From Latrodectus hesperus (Eukaryota; Arthropoda; Arachnida; Araneae; Theridiidae): a DNA stretch of 64,000 nucleotides. Positions 43,801 through 50,872 of the stretch are shown one piece after another. Where the stretch lies: the NCBI GenBank assembly GCA_037975125.1, contig CM075852.1, forward strand, positions 18,999,797 to 19,063,796, given 5' to 3'. Both the position numbers and the translations under genes were made by a program. The stretch's first letter is position 1. Each line of letters opens with the position of its first letter. Below the pieces are notes generated by a model. It was given only the letters and a program-made list of their open reading frames with translations. It made no database searches and was not told the DNA's origin.

Positions 43801-46800
43801 CACAGGGTTGCAAATTATTTCTTGGCGACACTTGAGAAAATTTTTGAAACTTCTCATTTACTGAAACTTAGATTTCTGTTATACAACACCTCACAATCAT
43901 TAAATTCACTTTTTAAAAATGTCCATGAAGCATATATTGCAAGAATTCATTAAAGTATATAGAGATGAGCCTTTTTTGTGGCAAGTAATGAGTAATGATT
44001 ATACGAATAAAATAAAAAAAGTTAGAGCGTACGAAAAATTATTGAAAATATATAAAAAAAATAGATGAAAATGCTTCAATTATTGTGTATTTATAATTTT
44101 TATGGAGATACACATATAAATTTAAGGGATCTCGCGTCTTCAAGCACAAATAACTTTTTACGCATGTTATTAAGATGCCATTTTTACCCTTTAAATATAT
44201 TGACCATTTTATAATTTCCCAGAATTTGATTAGATATATTTATGTGTATTTATATAGTATTCATAACACATTTATACAGTTGCAAAATATATTTAATGTG
44301 TTAAGTACTAATTTCTTGATATATAATAATAAAACTAACAAATTAATTAGCACTTTTATTAGTATCCATATCTTATATTTTCTAAACATAAACTTTTAAA
44401 AGTTAAGTACTTTATTTAGGATTAAATCAAAGCGTCTTGCCATGGTAGTTTGCCTTCATTGGAAGCAAAATAATTGGCAAACTTTTTTCGAATGAGTTTT
44501 GCTTCATCGGAATAATTTCTTTGTTGCCCTATTTCTAATCCAGTTAAATAATCATTTGACCTTAAACCTAATTGTTGAATACAATTTTTCATTCATCCTC
44601 ATGTAATTCAAGAAATCTTTATCTTCCGATTGTATTTCTGTAATTAAATTTAGATGTGAAAGAGATTCATGCTGGAGCAGCGAATTTTTTGCCCATTTCT
44701 TTTTCTTATTGTTTGTTTGCTTTTCACCATCATCACAGTCCAAAGCAACGTGCTTAATTTGCTCATGTTATATGATAATATTTAATGGCAGAAATTACAA
44801 GCAGACAAATGAGTACAACAATAAATACATCAAGTCAGAAAAAGTGACTGAGCAACAAATTATTGAAATTTTTGATTTCCATTTACATGGCACACATTTT
44901 AAGCCAAAAGCAATAAATGTTGAAAAATGGCACCCTTAAAAATAACTTCCCACTCCAGATGTGCCTCCCCTTCTGTGGTCAGCAGAGTTTGAGGGGACTG
45001 TGTGCTTAATTACTTCCTACCCCTTCCAACAAATCCTATGGAAAAATTGTATCGTGTGTGGCGGGCTTAATATTGCTGACACTAATGCATAAATATCTTT
45101 AATGAATTTTACATCAATATATTTTTTTCAACAATGTTATCATGTCTTAATATTTCATTTATATATGCATTTGTTACAGTTGATAGCTTTAAAAAGGTTT
45201 CAGAAGCTAATTACTGAACAAAAAAATCCATCTATTAAATCAATGTTGGAAAAGTTAGGACGGTTGTATGGTTTATGGAGTATTGATAAACATTTGGGAC
45301 TACTTTATGCAGGTTAGATTTTAGTTTCATATTTTCGAATGTGAATGTTAACATAATAAAACTCTTTTCATGTCTTACTCCTATAATATTATGTGTTAAA
45401 CTAAATGAAAAATATTTAGTGATAAATTTTAAGAGTTATCAAATATGTGGTATATTACAAATTAACGTTTCAGAACAAAATGTAATAAAAAGGTGATTTC
45501 TTTTTTAGAAATATACATACTGTTCATTAATTTGCAAATAATCTATGTTTAGTATGTCACTTTCAAAAAATTAAAATTATTCACTTTGATAAATAATTTG
45601 AAAGGACAAATTAAATAATTTATTACACTTTATATATAGACACACACTTACATACACACCTTTGCAGATATACTAACTAATAATACACAATTATTCTTGT
45701 ATAATTAAACAGTATTCCAATTTGTAACTACTAAAGTATTGTGAATTTTTCTACTGAAAAAAAATTTAAAATTTCAATGGAATTAAAGTTCATTTTATTT
45801 AAATTAGAAAAAACTAAAATTTATGCAAATGTTTCCTTAATATTCTTTTTGTAAGAAAGTGCTGTCAATAATGGCAAAAAATCATTTTTACTAGTAGAGT
45901 TAGAATAGAATTGAAAAACATAAAAAATATTAACTTCAAAACTTATTTATATTATTAAAACTTCCTTATGATATTACATCCATTTTAATTTTTTCATAAA
46001 TGTTATTATTTATAGACTTGTAGATTATTTATTAAACATATTCATCACATTTAATATATATTTATAATATGTACACACACATATTTGGTAATTATTTTAA
46101 AATCAACTAAATTAACATAAAAACTTGTAAAAAATGAATTAGCTAGGGAGTAAAATAAAGGGAAAATATCACTTTGTATTAAATAACCTATTAGTAGAGT
46201 GGAAGAGAAATGTGGAATAAATTATAAGATAATGTACTTGTCTGATGCTTATACAAATATTGCCTGCAAGAATCTGGAGTGTCCACTCTCTTTGTAATAA
46301 TGCTCGCAAAAATGCTCCAATGGAAAAAGGAAATACATGTATAAATGTTTCAATTTTCTTGGCAGAAAATAATTATCTTGTCCTTAAAAGTATGTTAAGT
46401 CTTAAATTACAGTAAAGATTTTTTTTAATTGAAAACAAATTAAATGTGTTTCTAAGTTACCATGTAGAATAATACTAACAAATATTTTTACTTTTATTTA
46501 TGTATAAAATACAATTAATATATTTTTCCTGGATTTCCTTGTAAAATTGTATTGTAGATGAAATGATATATATATATTAATAATATTTTTCATTGTGTGT
46601 GGTGCATATGTAGATGGCTTTATTTCTGGAAGTACACCAAATGCTGTAATCAAGGGTAATATATTGGATTTGTGCTCTGAATTAAAAGATGAAGCTGTTA
46701 CTTTGGTTGATGTATTTTGTCCACCAGATTTTATTTTGAATTCTGCATTAGGAAAGTCAGATGGAAAGGTATATCTACTATATATTAGACTTATTAAAAG

Positions 46801-48483
46801 ATCTATGAATTAGCATTGTAATAAAATATATTATCCGAAATGTACAGAAATTTATATAAACAAAATGGTAACTTAAACTGTCAGATAGATCAATATTTGT
46901 TGTTTTAGTATAAATCTTAATAAAATTTATTCCCTCAAAATATAAGAAAAATACTTTTTGGTATTTTCTTTCTTTAACAGATAAATACAAAAAAAGTTTT
47001 TATTATAGGTTTTATAAACAGTAAAATATTAGTAATCAAATTTGTATTGGAAGTTAAAATCATTAGACTTTAATTAACTTTTAGAAAATGCCAATTAAAA
47101 ATTCTAAGAAAATATTTTTATCTTTTATATGCATATTGCTATATTTATAGACGTTAAATAATTTGTTACCAGAAGAAGAGGACGACCAAAACTCCGATGG
47201 CGTGACTGCCTTGAAAACGACCTAAAAACACTAAAAGTGACAAATTGGATGACCTTATCCAAAAATAGGGGGTCCTGGTATGCACTTCTGAGGAAGGCAA
47301 AGGCCCACCCTGAGCTGTCAGGTTAATGAAGAAGAAATAATTTGTTAAAATATATTAAAATTAATAAAATTTTTGAAAATCTTCAACACTATTCAGTATA
47401 TTGCACACTTGCATGTTGCAAAACTTTATATTGCAAAGTATTGTTAACATGTTAAGAGACAATATGCTTTGAATGTAACTGCTAACACACGATATTCTTA
47501 ATTTCTGGAGTATGATTTATAATGTGATCATGCTATAATAAAGGTTATTTTATTTCTATTGAAAATGAATTTCTTTCCCTCGGTTTTTCATGCAGTTTGT
47601 AAGGTGTTTGTTTCTGTGAGATGTGATGATTAAGAAATATTAAATATAAATATATCTCATTTCAGGTGACAATTCTAAGCATGTCATAATTTAAAAAACT
47701 GACATGTTGACTTCCGAATTTCTAGTTTAATCATTTCTATGAGCATCTAAAAATGTTTTTGGCAGCAAAATTTTGTTTGATAAGTATTTTATTTACAAAA
47801 TAACTGTCTTTTAAATTTTAGATTAAGAAACTTAAATTAGTTCATTTGTATCAATAACATAAGAATTTTATTGTTAGAAAACATACTGATATTGACAGTA
47901 CTTTGAATAACGATTTTATAAATTAATAGACTACCATTATTCGCATATTATAATTAATCTTTTTTTATACGATTTAATAATTAATTTTCATTAAAAACTA
48001 TTTATATTTATGAAAAATATTTGATTCTTAAAGCAATACTTCAACATTCAAATATCAGAAACCTTTAAAATTATGTTATTAGACTGTTCAGAAATGTTAG
48101 CATACATTTTGTGAAAAAAATTTATTAATATATTAATTTTTATGAGAGATCCATACTCTCTGCTGCACAAAATAATGTTAATAAATTATAAGCCCATTTT
48201 TCTTTTATTTCTATAAAATAAAATATTTTTCTCTCACCAGATTATCTAAATGAGATAATGACGCATCTTAAATTTTTATTCTATAGAATACTATATAAAA
48301 TGAATGGCTATATATTTGTGTAAGATAATAATGTACTCTTTCTTAATATATTTATTAAATATTTTATAGGTATACAAAAACTTACAAGATGTTATTATGA
48401 ATACTCATGGAGCAATGGAAAGGCCATATTGGTGGAAAGAAGTTGTAGAAAAAGACAAACCTATATGCAAATCAAATTTATAA
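9886..48483 (+). CDS. ACOX3: Peroxisomal acyl-CoA oxidase, ACOX3-type (15 coding exons, 690 aa)
   Basis: FAD-dependent oxidase of the peroxisomal beta-oxidation pathway; the ACOX3 class oxidises branched-chain and other acyl-CoAs to trans-2-enoyl-CoA and makes H2O2. I joined 15 exons with GT-AG borders and compatible phases: 9886-10014, 13461-13694, 14940-15014, 17592-17681, 23926-24158, 25238-25331, 26498-26680, 26841-26963, 31872-31992, 35500-35622, 37100-37210, 40818-40972, 45180-45312, 46614-46768, 48370-48483. The product is 690 aa, close to the roughly 700 of vertebrate ACOX3. Visible landmarks: N-terminal [14 protein letters not shown]; the flavin-domain motif [13 protein letters not shown] (149-161); RREFG-like RRQFGP in exon 7; REACGGHGF (417-425); and CTYEGDN (442-448), whose E445 aligns with the catalytic glutamate of the acyl-CoA dehydrogenase/oxidase fold. 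The C-terminal ACOX domain spans about 500-690. The protein ends K-S-N-L rather than S-K-L. The ATG is the first in frame with homology and lies 6 nt after an acceptor, so a 5' UTR exon exists upstream. Assignment to ACOX3 rather than ACOX1/2 rests on remembered family similarity. Confidence 0.95.
10771..10986 (-). pseudogene. Decayed unrecognised ORF with Cys/His-rich motif in ACOX3 intron 1
   Basis: A 71-codon frame without ATG encodes [20 protein letters not shown] followed by [10 protein letters not shown] and [13 protein letters not shown], a pattern suggesting a zinc-binding module. Further open pieces on the same strand (11029-11244, 10552-10743) show similar amino-acid use with stops between them. 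Probably a decayed mobile-element gene; I cannot name the family. Confidence 0.4.
11250..13460. other. Rest of ACOX3 intron 1, nothing further identified
   Basis: AT-rich. Contains a perfect 24-bp tandem duplication (12615-12638 and 12639-12662, unit TGTCTGTTGATTGG plus A/T run) and no gene-like frame. Confidence 0.5.
12615..12662. repeat. 24-bp perfect tandem duplication
   Basis: Two exact copies of a unit beginning TGTCTGTTGATTGG, ending in an A/T run. Recent slippage or duplication. Confidence 0.9.
13461..13694 (+). CDS. ACOX3: ACOX3 coding exon 2 (residues 44-121)
   Basis: Acceptor TTTTATTTTAG, donor GTAAGC, phase 0 at both ends. Encodes the helical N-terminal acyl-CoA oxidase domain ([15 protein letters not shown] onward) up to KKSLSAE. 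Confidence 0.93.
14940..15014 (+). CDS. ACOX3: ACOX3 coding exon 3 (residues 122-146)
   Basis: Short 75-nt exon between AATTTTTAG and GTAAGA; phase 0. Encodes [11 protein letters not shown] and the QHMKYFDPL segment that leads into the flavin-binding middle domain. Confidence 0.92.
15519..15587. repeat. (TA)n microsatellite in ACOX3 intron 3
   Basis: Pure TA tract of about 69 bp. Open frames reading Tyr-Ile repeats across it are artefacts. Confidence 0.97.
16848..16895. repeat. (TA)n microsatellite in ACOX3 intron 3
   Basis: Pure TA tract of about 48 bp in the same intron as the previous one. Confidence 0.97.
17592..17681 (+). CDS. ACOX3: ACOX3 coding exon 4 (residues 147-176)
   Basis: 90-nt exon with donor GTAAGT; phase 0. 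Carries [13 protein letters not shown], the flavin/substrate motif of the family. The acceptor is the AG at 17590-17591, chosen because it keeps frame and aligns two residues before the glycine of the motif; the second AG at 17596-17597 is less suitable. Confidence 0.9.
17682..23925. other. ACOX3 intron 4, 6.2 kb, no feature seen
   Basis: AT-rich, low complexity. Holds a short (TA)n near 21620-21640 and a direct repeat of GAATAATAAACGTTAAAT near 23547 and 23571. No transposon ends or coding frames recognised. Confidence 0.5.
23926..24158 (+). CDS. ACOX3: ACOX3 coding exon 5 (residues 177-253 plus part of 254)
   Basis: Acceptor TTTATTGCAG, donor GTGTGT, phase 0 in and 2 out. Encodes the beta-rich middle domain: [38 protein letters not shown] and LGLNGLDNG. 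Confidence 0.93.
25238..25331 (+). CDS. ACOX3: ACOX3 coding exon 6 (residues 254-285)
   Basis: Acceptor TTATTTCAG, donor GTAAGT. The split glycine codon is completed here, then [20 protein letters not shown], the conserved loop closing the middle domain. Confidence 0.93.
25332..26497. other. ACOX3 intron 6, no feature seen
   Basis: AT-rich intron sequence without repeats or open frames of note. The same holds for intron 5 (24159-25237). Confidence 0.5.
26498..26680 (+). CDS. ACOX3: ACOX3 coding exon 7 (residues 286-346)
   Basis: Acceptor CTCAATATAG, donor GTAAAT, phase 0. Encodes [12 protein letters not shown], then [13 protein letters not shown] and VPVLEYQ, the first helices of the C-terminal alpha domain that contact flavin. 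Confidence 0.93.
26841..26963 (+). CDS. ACOX3: ACOX3 coding exon 8 (residues 347-387)
   Basis: Separated from exon 7 by only 160 bp. Acceptor TATTTTCAG, donor GTAATG, phase 0. Encodes [14 protein letters not shown] and a helix ending in HESKDL. Confidence 0.92.
27860..28060. repeat. GC-richer block, possible LTR remnant in ACOX3 intron 8
   Basis: Contains CAGTCTGCTCGGCGAGTGCC and, further on, ATCGTTGTTGACACA and CCAACCCGGCTTCTTACCGG. The composition contrasts with the flanking intron and suggests a retroelement end, but I find no paired LTR or primer-binding site. Confidence 0.25.
28690..28887 (-). mobile_element. Non-LTR retrotransposon (LINE), C-terminal fragment, downstream half
   Basis: On the - strand reads [18 protein letters not shown] and then [20 protein letters not shown], the conserved tail of a LINE reverse transcriptase ORF (RLxWxGHV and WLxAIxxD blocks), with stops. 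It continues the fragment at 30419-31040 and is separated from it by a hAT insertion. Confidence 0.75.
29165..30080 (-). pseudogene. hAT transposase, C-terminal half, frameshifted
   Basis: Reading leftward: [29 protein letters not shown], then (frameshift near 29893) [40 protein letters not shown], and (frameshift near 29510) [18 protein letters not shown] followed by [20 protein letters not shown] and [19 protein letters not shown]. The last part is the hAT C-terminal dimerisation domain. It resembles transposases related to the GTF2IRD2/ZBED-type domesticated genes. The N-terminal BED finger and the first catalytic Asp region are absent. Not functional. Confidence 0.85.
30103..30133. repeat. 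Perfect hairpin, 13-bp arms, 5-nt loop
   Basis: CGTACAATGCAGT at 30103-30115 and its exact complement at 30121-30133, inside the hAT element. Confidence 0.9.
30419..31040 (-). mobile_element. Non-LTR retrotransposon (LINE) RT fragment, upstream half
   Basis: On the - strand, [13 protein letters not shown] matches the FxxVxxFxYLG block and [20 protein letters not shown] with [13 protein letters not shown] matches the IRPVLTYGSETW block of LINE reverse transcriptases. Stops and frameshifts are present. The right boundary is approximate. With 28690-28887 it forms one element split by the hAT. Confidence 0.75.
31872..31992 (+). CDS. ACOX3: ACOX3 coding exon 9 (residues 388-427)
   Basis: Acceptor GTATTATAG, donor GTTGCA, phase 0 in and 1 out. 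Encodes [11 protein letters not shown], the glycine-rich motif of the active site. Confidence 0.92.
31993..33898. other. ACOX3 intron 9, left part, no feature seen
   Basis: AT-rich intron without recognised repeats. Confidence 0.5.
33899..34110 (-). repeat. SINE, family B, inverted
   Basis: Reverse complement contains GGGCAAAGTCAACTCACCC, TTCATCCTTTTAGTCAGTCA, ATACCAAGCATGCTTTGGAA, GGTTTCGCGTTTAGGC and GCCTTTCCTCGGGCTGTCGC, the extended tail of the same family as 8777-8905. The tRNA-like head is eroded. Confidence 0.75.
34200..35499. other. ACOX3 intron 9, right part, no feature seen
   Basis: AT-rich intron; nothing recognised. Confidence 0.5.
35500..35622 (+). CDS. ACOX3: ACOX3 coding exon 10 (residues 428-468), catalytic Glu
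   Basis: Acceptor TTCTTTTACAG, donor GTAAAA, phase 1 on both sides. Carries [21 protein letters not shown]445 is the expected catalytic base. Confidence 0.93.
36345..36440 (-). repeat. tRNA-like SINE head, inverted
   Basis: Reverse complement reads TCAGCATGACCTAGAGATTA (A-box-like) then AAGGAGAAGGTCCTAGGTG and TGATTCCGTCACTGCAGAAT (B-box-like). A degenerate pol III promoter head with little tail. Confidence 0.55.
36702..36907. mobile_element. Short mariner deletion derivative (MITE-like), 206 bp
   Basis: Imperfect terminal inverted repeats: left GTTGTTCAGAAAGTCATTTC, right (reverse complement) GTTGTTCGGAAAGTAATTTC, the typical mariner end. The inner - strand keeps CTACCAGAAAGATGGTAAAG, resembling the LPxRWxK end of a mariner transposase, so this is a shortened former autonomous copy. 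Flanking TA is not cleanly preserved. Confidence 0.7.
37100..37210 (+). CDS. ACOX3: ACOX3 coding exon 11 (residues 469-505)
   Basis: Acceptor CCTCTATAG, donor GTATGT, phase 1 on both sides. Encodes the less conserved linker between the two C-terminal helical domains ([15 protein letters not shown]). Confidence 0.88.
37211..40817. other. ACOX3 intron 11, 3.6 kb, no feature seen
   Basis: Extremely AT-rich; no repeats, ends or coding frames recognised. Confidence 0.5.
40818..40972 (+). CDS. ACOX3: ACOX3 coding exon 12 (residues 506-557)
   Basis: Acceptor TCTTTTTTAG, donor GTATTT, phase 1 in and 0 out. Begins the ACOX C-terminal domain: [12 protein letters not shown], then [20 protein letters not shown]. 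Confidence 0.92.
40973..43624. other. ACOX3 intron 12, left part, no feature seen
   Basis: AT-rich intron up to the Harbinger insertion; nothing recognised. Confidence 0.5.
43919..44068 (+). pseudogene. MADF-domain ORF1 of the Harbinger element, truncated
   Basis: ATG then 49 codons ([20 protein letters not shown], then [19 protein letters not shown]) to TGA. This is the first half of a MADF (Myb/SANT-like) DNA-binding domain, usually about 85 residues, cut short by a stop. In PIF/Harbinger elements this protein assists the transposase. Confidence 0.8.
44422..44743 (-). pseudogene. Harbinger transposase with internal deletion
   Basis: N-terminal part 44743-44552 (start [23 protein letters not shown], then [13 protein letters not shown]) matches the helical start of Harbinger transposases. 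C-terminal part about 44585-44422 ([20 protein letters not shown], then [15 protein letters not shown] and TAA) matches their end. The two lie in different frames with the whole DDE nuclease core missing between them. Cannot be active; it might be moved by an intact relative. Confidence 0.8.
45180..45312 (+). CDS. ACOX3: ACOX3 coding exon 13 (residues 558-601)
   Basis: Acceptor TTTGTTACAG, donor GTTAGA, phase 0 in and 1 out. Encodes [20 protein letters not shown], a typical ACOX C-terminal helix pair. The exon begins 110 bp after the 3' end of a PIF/Harbinger insertion. Confidence 0.93.
45313..46613. other. ACOX3 intron 13, no clear feature
   Basis: AT-rich; 46185-46330 is slightly GC-richer but shows no recognisable element. 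Confidence 0.5.
46614..46768 (+). CDS. ACOX3: ACOX3 coding exon 14 (residues 602-653)
   Basis: Acceptor GCATATGTAG, donor GTATAT, phase 1 in and 0 out. Encodes [20 protein letters not shown] and [11 protein letters not shown], the conserved dimer-side region. Confidence 0.93.
47156..47347 (+). mobile_element. 5'-truncated LINE tail with 13-bp target-site duplication
   Basis: Insert 47169-47334 encodes [39 protein letters not shown] and KAHPELSG then stops, the extreme C-terminus of a LINE reverse transcriptase ORF, followed by the 3' tail TGAAGAAG. It is flanked by exact copies of AAATAATTTGTTA (47156-47168 and 47335-47347). The open, undamaged frame and the perfect duplication indicate a recent, heavily 5'-truncated insertion. 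Confidence 0.9.
48370..48483 (+). CDS. ACOX3: ACOX3 coding exon 15 (residues 654-690 and stop)
   Basis: Acceptor TATTTTATAG. Encodes [10 protein letters not shown], then [11 protein letters not shown] and the terminal K-S-N-L before TAA. The Trp-Trp segment is typical of ACOX3 ends; the tail departs from the usual S-K-L signal. Confidence 0.93.
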   Translation, partial: VYKNLQDVIMNTHGAMERPYWWKEVVEKDKPICKSNL

Positions 48484-50812
48484 ATGTTTTCATCAGGATA
48501 TTGACTTTTGAATGTTTTTAATTACTTGTGTACATTAATTTTTGTAATATAACTGATTATATTGAATATATTTAATTTGAAAATAGATGATTTTTATATA
48601 TTTTATAGAATATATTTTTAAAGTTCTACAATGATTAATTTTTTTGTAAAAAATATATGTAAATATGCATATTTTTATTATTAAAAATGAATTTTACTAT
48701 TGTAGAGATAATAGATTTTTCTCCATTTGCTAAGCAATTTTAATTAATGAAACACAACTATTCCAGTTCTTAATTTTGTAAGAAACTTTATTAATGTTTT
48801 TAATTTTTTTATATAATTAGTCTTATATTTTATGAAGTAGATTATCACTTAATTGTTATAAAGAATACATTAAACAATTTATAAAAATTGGTTATATTTA
48901 GCAATATGCTGTAAGATTGAAGAGAAATTTTTAAAGCATTTAAATAAAAGTTGCAGTATTGACTGATTTGTCAAAATGTTTTTAAACTAACTATATACAT
49001 GATAACACGGAAAGGAATTCCAACTTATTTGTCCTGCTTATTTGTTCAGATTTGAATACTTCTGATACTGTTCTTTTACATGTGCCTAAAATGTTTTTTA
49101 AATGTACTGTTGTATTATTTTTAATATAATGATTTATATAAAAATATCTCTATAGTGATAAGTCACATTCTAAATAACACGAGGTATAAAAATAGTTTAC
49201 ATCAAAATTTGAGAAAAAATTTAATTTTTTGAACTATCTAGAATAAACACATCACTGCTTTTATGTTAATTTCATTAATGACTGCACACATTAAGTTATA
49301 ATTTTAAAAATATTAATTTATTTTGAGTAATTTATTTGGGCAAACCCTATTTTTTAAAGATAACTTTTTATTGGCTTTTATGAAAAAATTCATTGTTCAG
49401 TACAATAAAATTGGTTAAGCTTTAAAAAATTGCTTAATGGCATCATTTATAAGTAAAATAAAACAATTATAACAATGCTAGCAAATCCAATATACAACAT
49501 ATTTCTTAGAACTGAATAATTTAGCAATAAATCTAAATACAAATATGTAAATTAATATTTAGATTTCACTTCATTACTTTATTGAAATTTTTATAAATTA
49601 TTGTAGTGCAAAATAAAATATTAAATGATAGTGATTTTCTTAATTAAATATTTTTTATACAAATTCTAGAAACTGATAATAAAATCAGTATATAAAATTA
49701 ATACTTCTTATAGATAGGACAAAAGTGGTAATTACTGATGCATAGTTCACACATGAGTAATTATAAATATAACTCTTCATAAAAATTGTATGTTATTACT
49801 TAGTTAATTGATGACTGCATTATGCAGCAGATACATTTATTTTTAATATGGAATTAAACCTTAATTTTTACTTTACAACTTTTCATGAACTAAAGCCACA
49901 TTACCAGAATGAATTATTTGCTATAAATTTGAAATAAAAATGTATCAATTTTATTTCTCAGTAAATGAAAAAATTAGAATTTAAGATCTATAGATTTATT
50001 TATTCATGATTTTTAAAGTACATGATACAATTTTTTTCCAAACTTGAGTATAAATAAATTAGTTAAAAACAACTAAATATAAGAAAATGGTATAAAATAA
50101 TTTATAAGTTAATAGACTAGTGCTTTTCATAATTTTCTTTAAATTATTAAAAATTTCAACATAAATTGCTGCCTATTGTTATAACTAAGAATTATAATCT
50201 GGAAAACACAATGCACAGTACATATAAAATACATGTAAATTTAAGATGCCATAGTTTTTGAAAATAAATCTTGACTATATATAACCCGTACTTAAAACGA
50301 ATGTGCAAATAATTAAAACATCTTATTTTAAATTAACATACATTTCTTACAACAATATATATAGTTTAAAAGTGTAAAATTGTAACTATTCTGTTGATAC
50401 AATTATTCTATATAACATCATTGCACAAACTAATATTTGGACAGATATAACTAACACTAACAGTAAATTTTTAGATAATACTTTGGAAATTAACATTTTG
50501 TCATAATAATATTTACAAATTTAAGACTGAAAGTGTTTGCCAATTCTATTGGCAGAATATAAAATAAACAGTATAAAAATAATCCAACATAATGGACTTT
50601 TCACATGTGTTGGCACACAAAGTTATGTACAGCATACATTAAATTGCCTTAACATAAACTAAAATATGGCAACTTGTTTTTAATATTTGTTATAAGTTAT
50701 TAGGAAAAAATGAGTGACAGAGAAAAAATCGACAGTAAACTTTGGCTTTATATTTAGCACTGAGATTTTCTTGCACAACGATAATTCATGCAGCAACATA
50801 CATATATTTGTT
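48484..50812. other. Intergenic region between the two convergent genes
   Basis: Holds the 3' UTRs of both genes. AT-rich with several AATAAA-type hexamers on both strands; no other gene or repeat recognised. Confidence 0.5.
48943..48948 (+). promoter_or_regulatory. Candidate ACOX3 polyadenylation signal
   Basis: AATAAA about 460 bases after the ACOX3 stop codon. In sequence this AT-rich such hexamers are common, so the assignment is tentative. Confidence 0.3.
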
Positions 50813-50872
50813 TCAACTATGCTCAGATTTGTGATTCTTCATTGTGGATGAATTTTCACCAAGATCACCATG
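50813..50872 (-). CDS. CUEDC1: CUEDC1 coding exon 7 (residues 396-414 and stop)
   Basis: Acceptor TTCTCATTTCAG, then 19 codons (HGDLGENSSTMKNHKSEHS) and TGA at 50815-50813. Little conservation to judge by; it is the first suitable acceptor with a matching phase that I found downstream. Confidence 0.55.
   Translation of the reverse strand, partial: HGDLGENSSTMKNHKSEHS

Larger units (their letters stand above)
43625..45070. mobile_element. PIF/Harbinger DNA transposon with 43-bp TIRs and TAA duplication
   Basis: Element 43628-45067 (1440 bp) begins AGCCCGCCACACACGATACG and ends with the matching inverted repeat (45025-45067); the 43-bp arms differ at one position. It is flanked by TAA at 43625-43627 and 45068-45070, the 3-bp duplication expected of PIF/Harbinger. 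It carries a MADF-type ORF1 on the + strand and both ends of a Harbinger transposase on the - strand, with the catalytic middle deleted. Autonomous relatives carry a transposase and a Myb/SANT-like partner. Near-identical ends suggest a fairly young insertion. Confidence 0.92.

Noticed and set aside
44175..44399. 74-codon frame on the + strand inside the Harbinger element
   Set aside because: Low-complexity, AT-driven, no similarity to MADF or transposase; likely filler left after deletion.
45102..45317. Separate 71-codon gene
   Set aside because: Its C-terminal two thirds are ACOX3 exon 13; the N-terminal part is intron.
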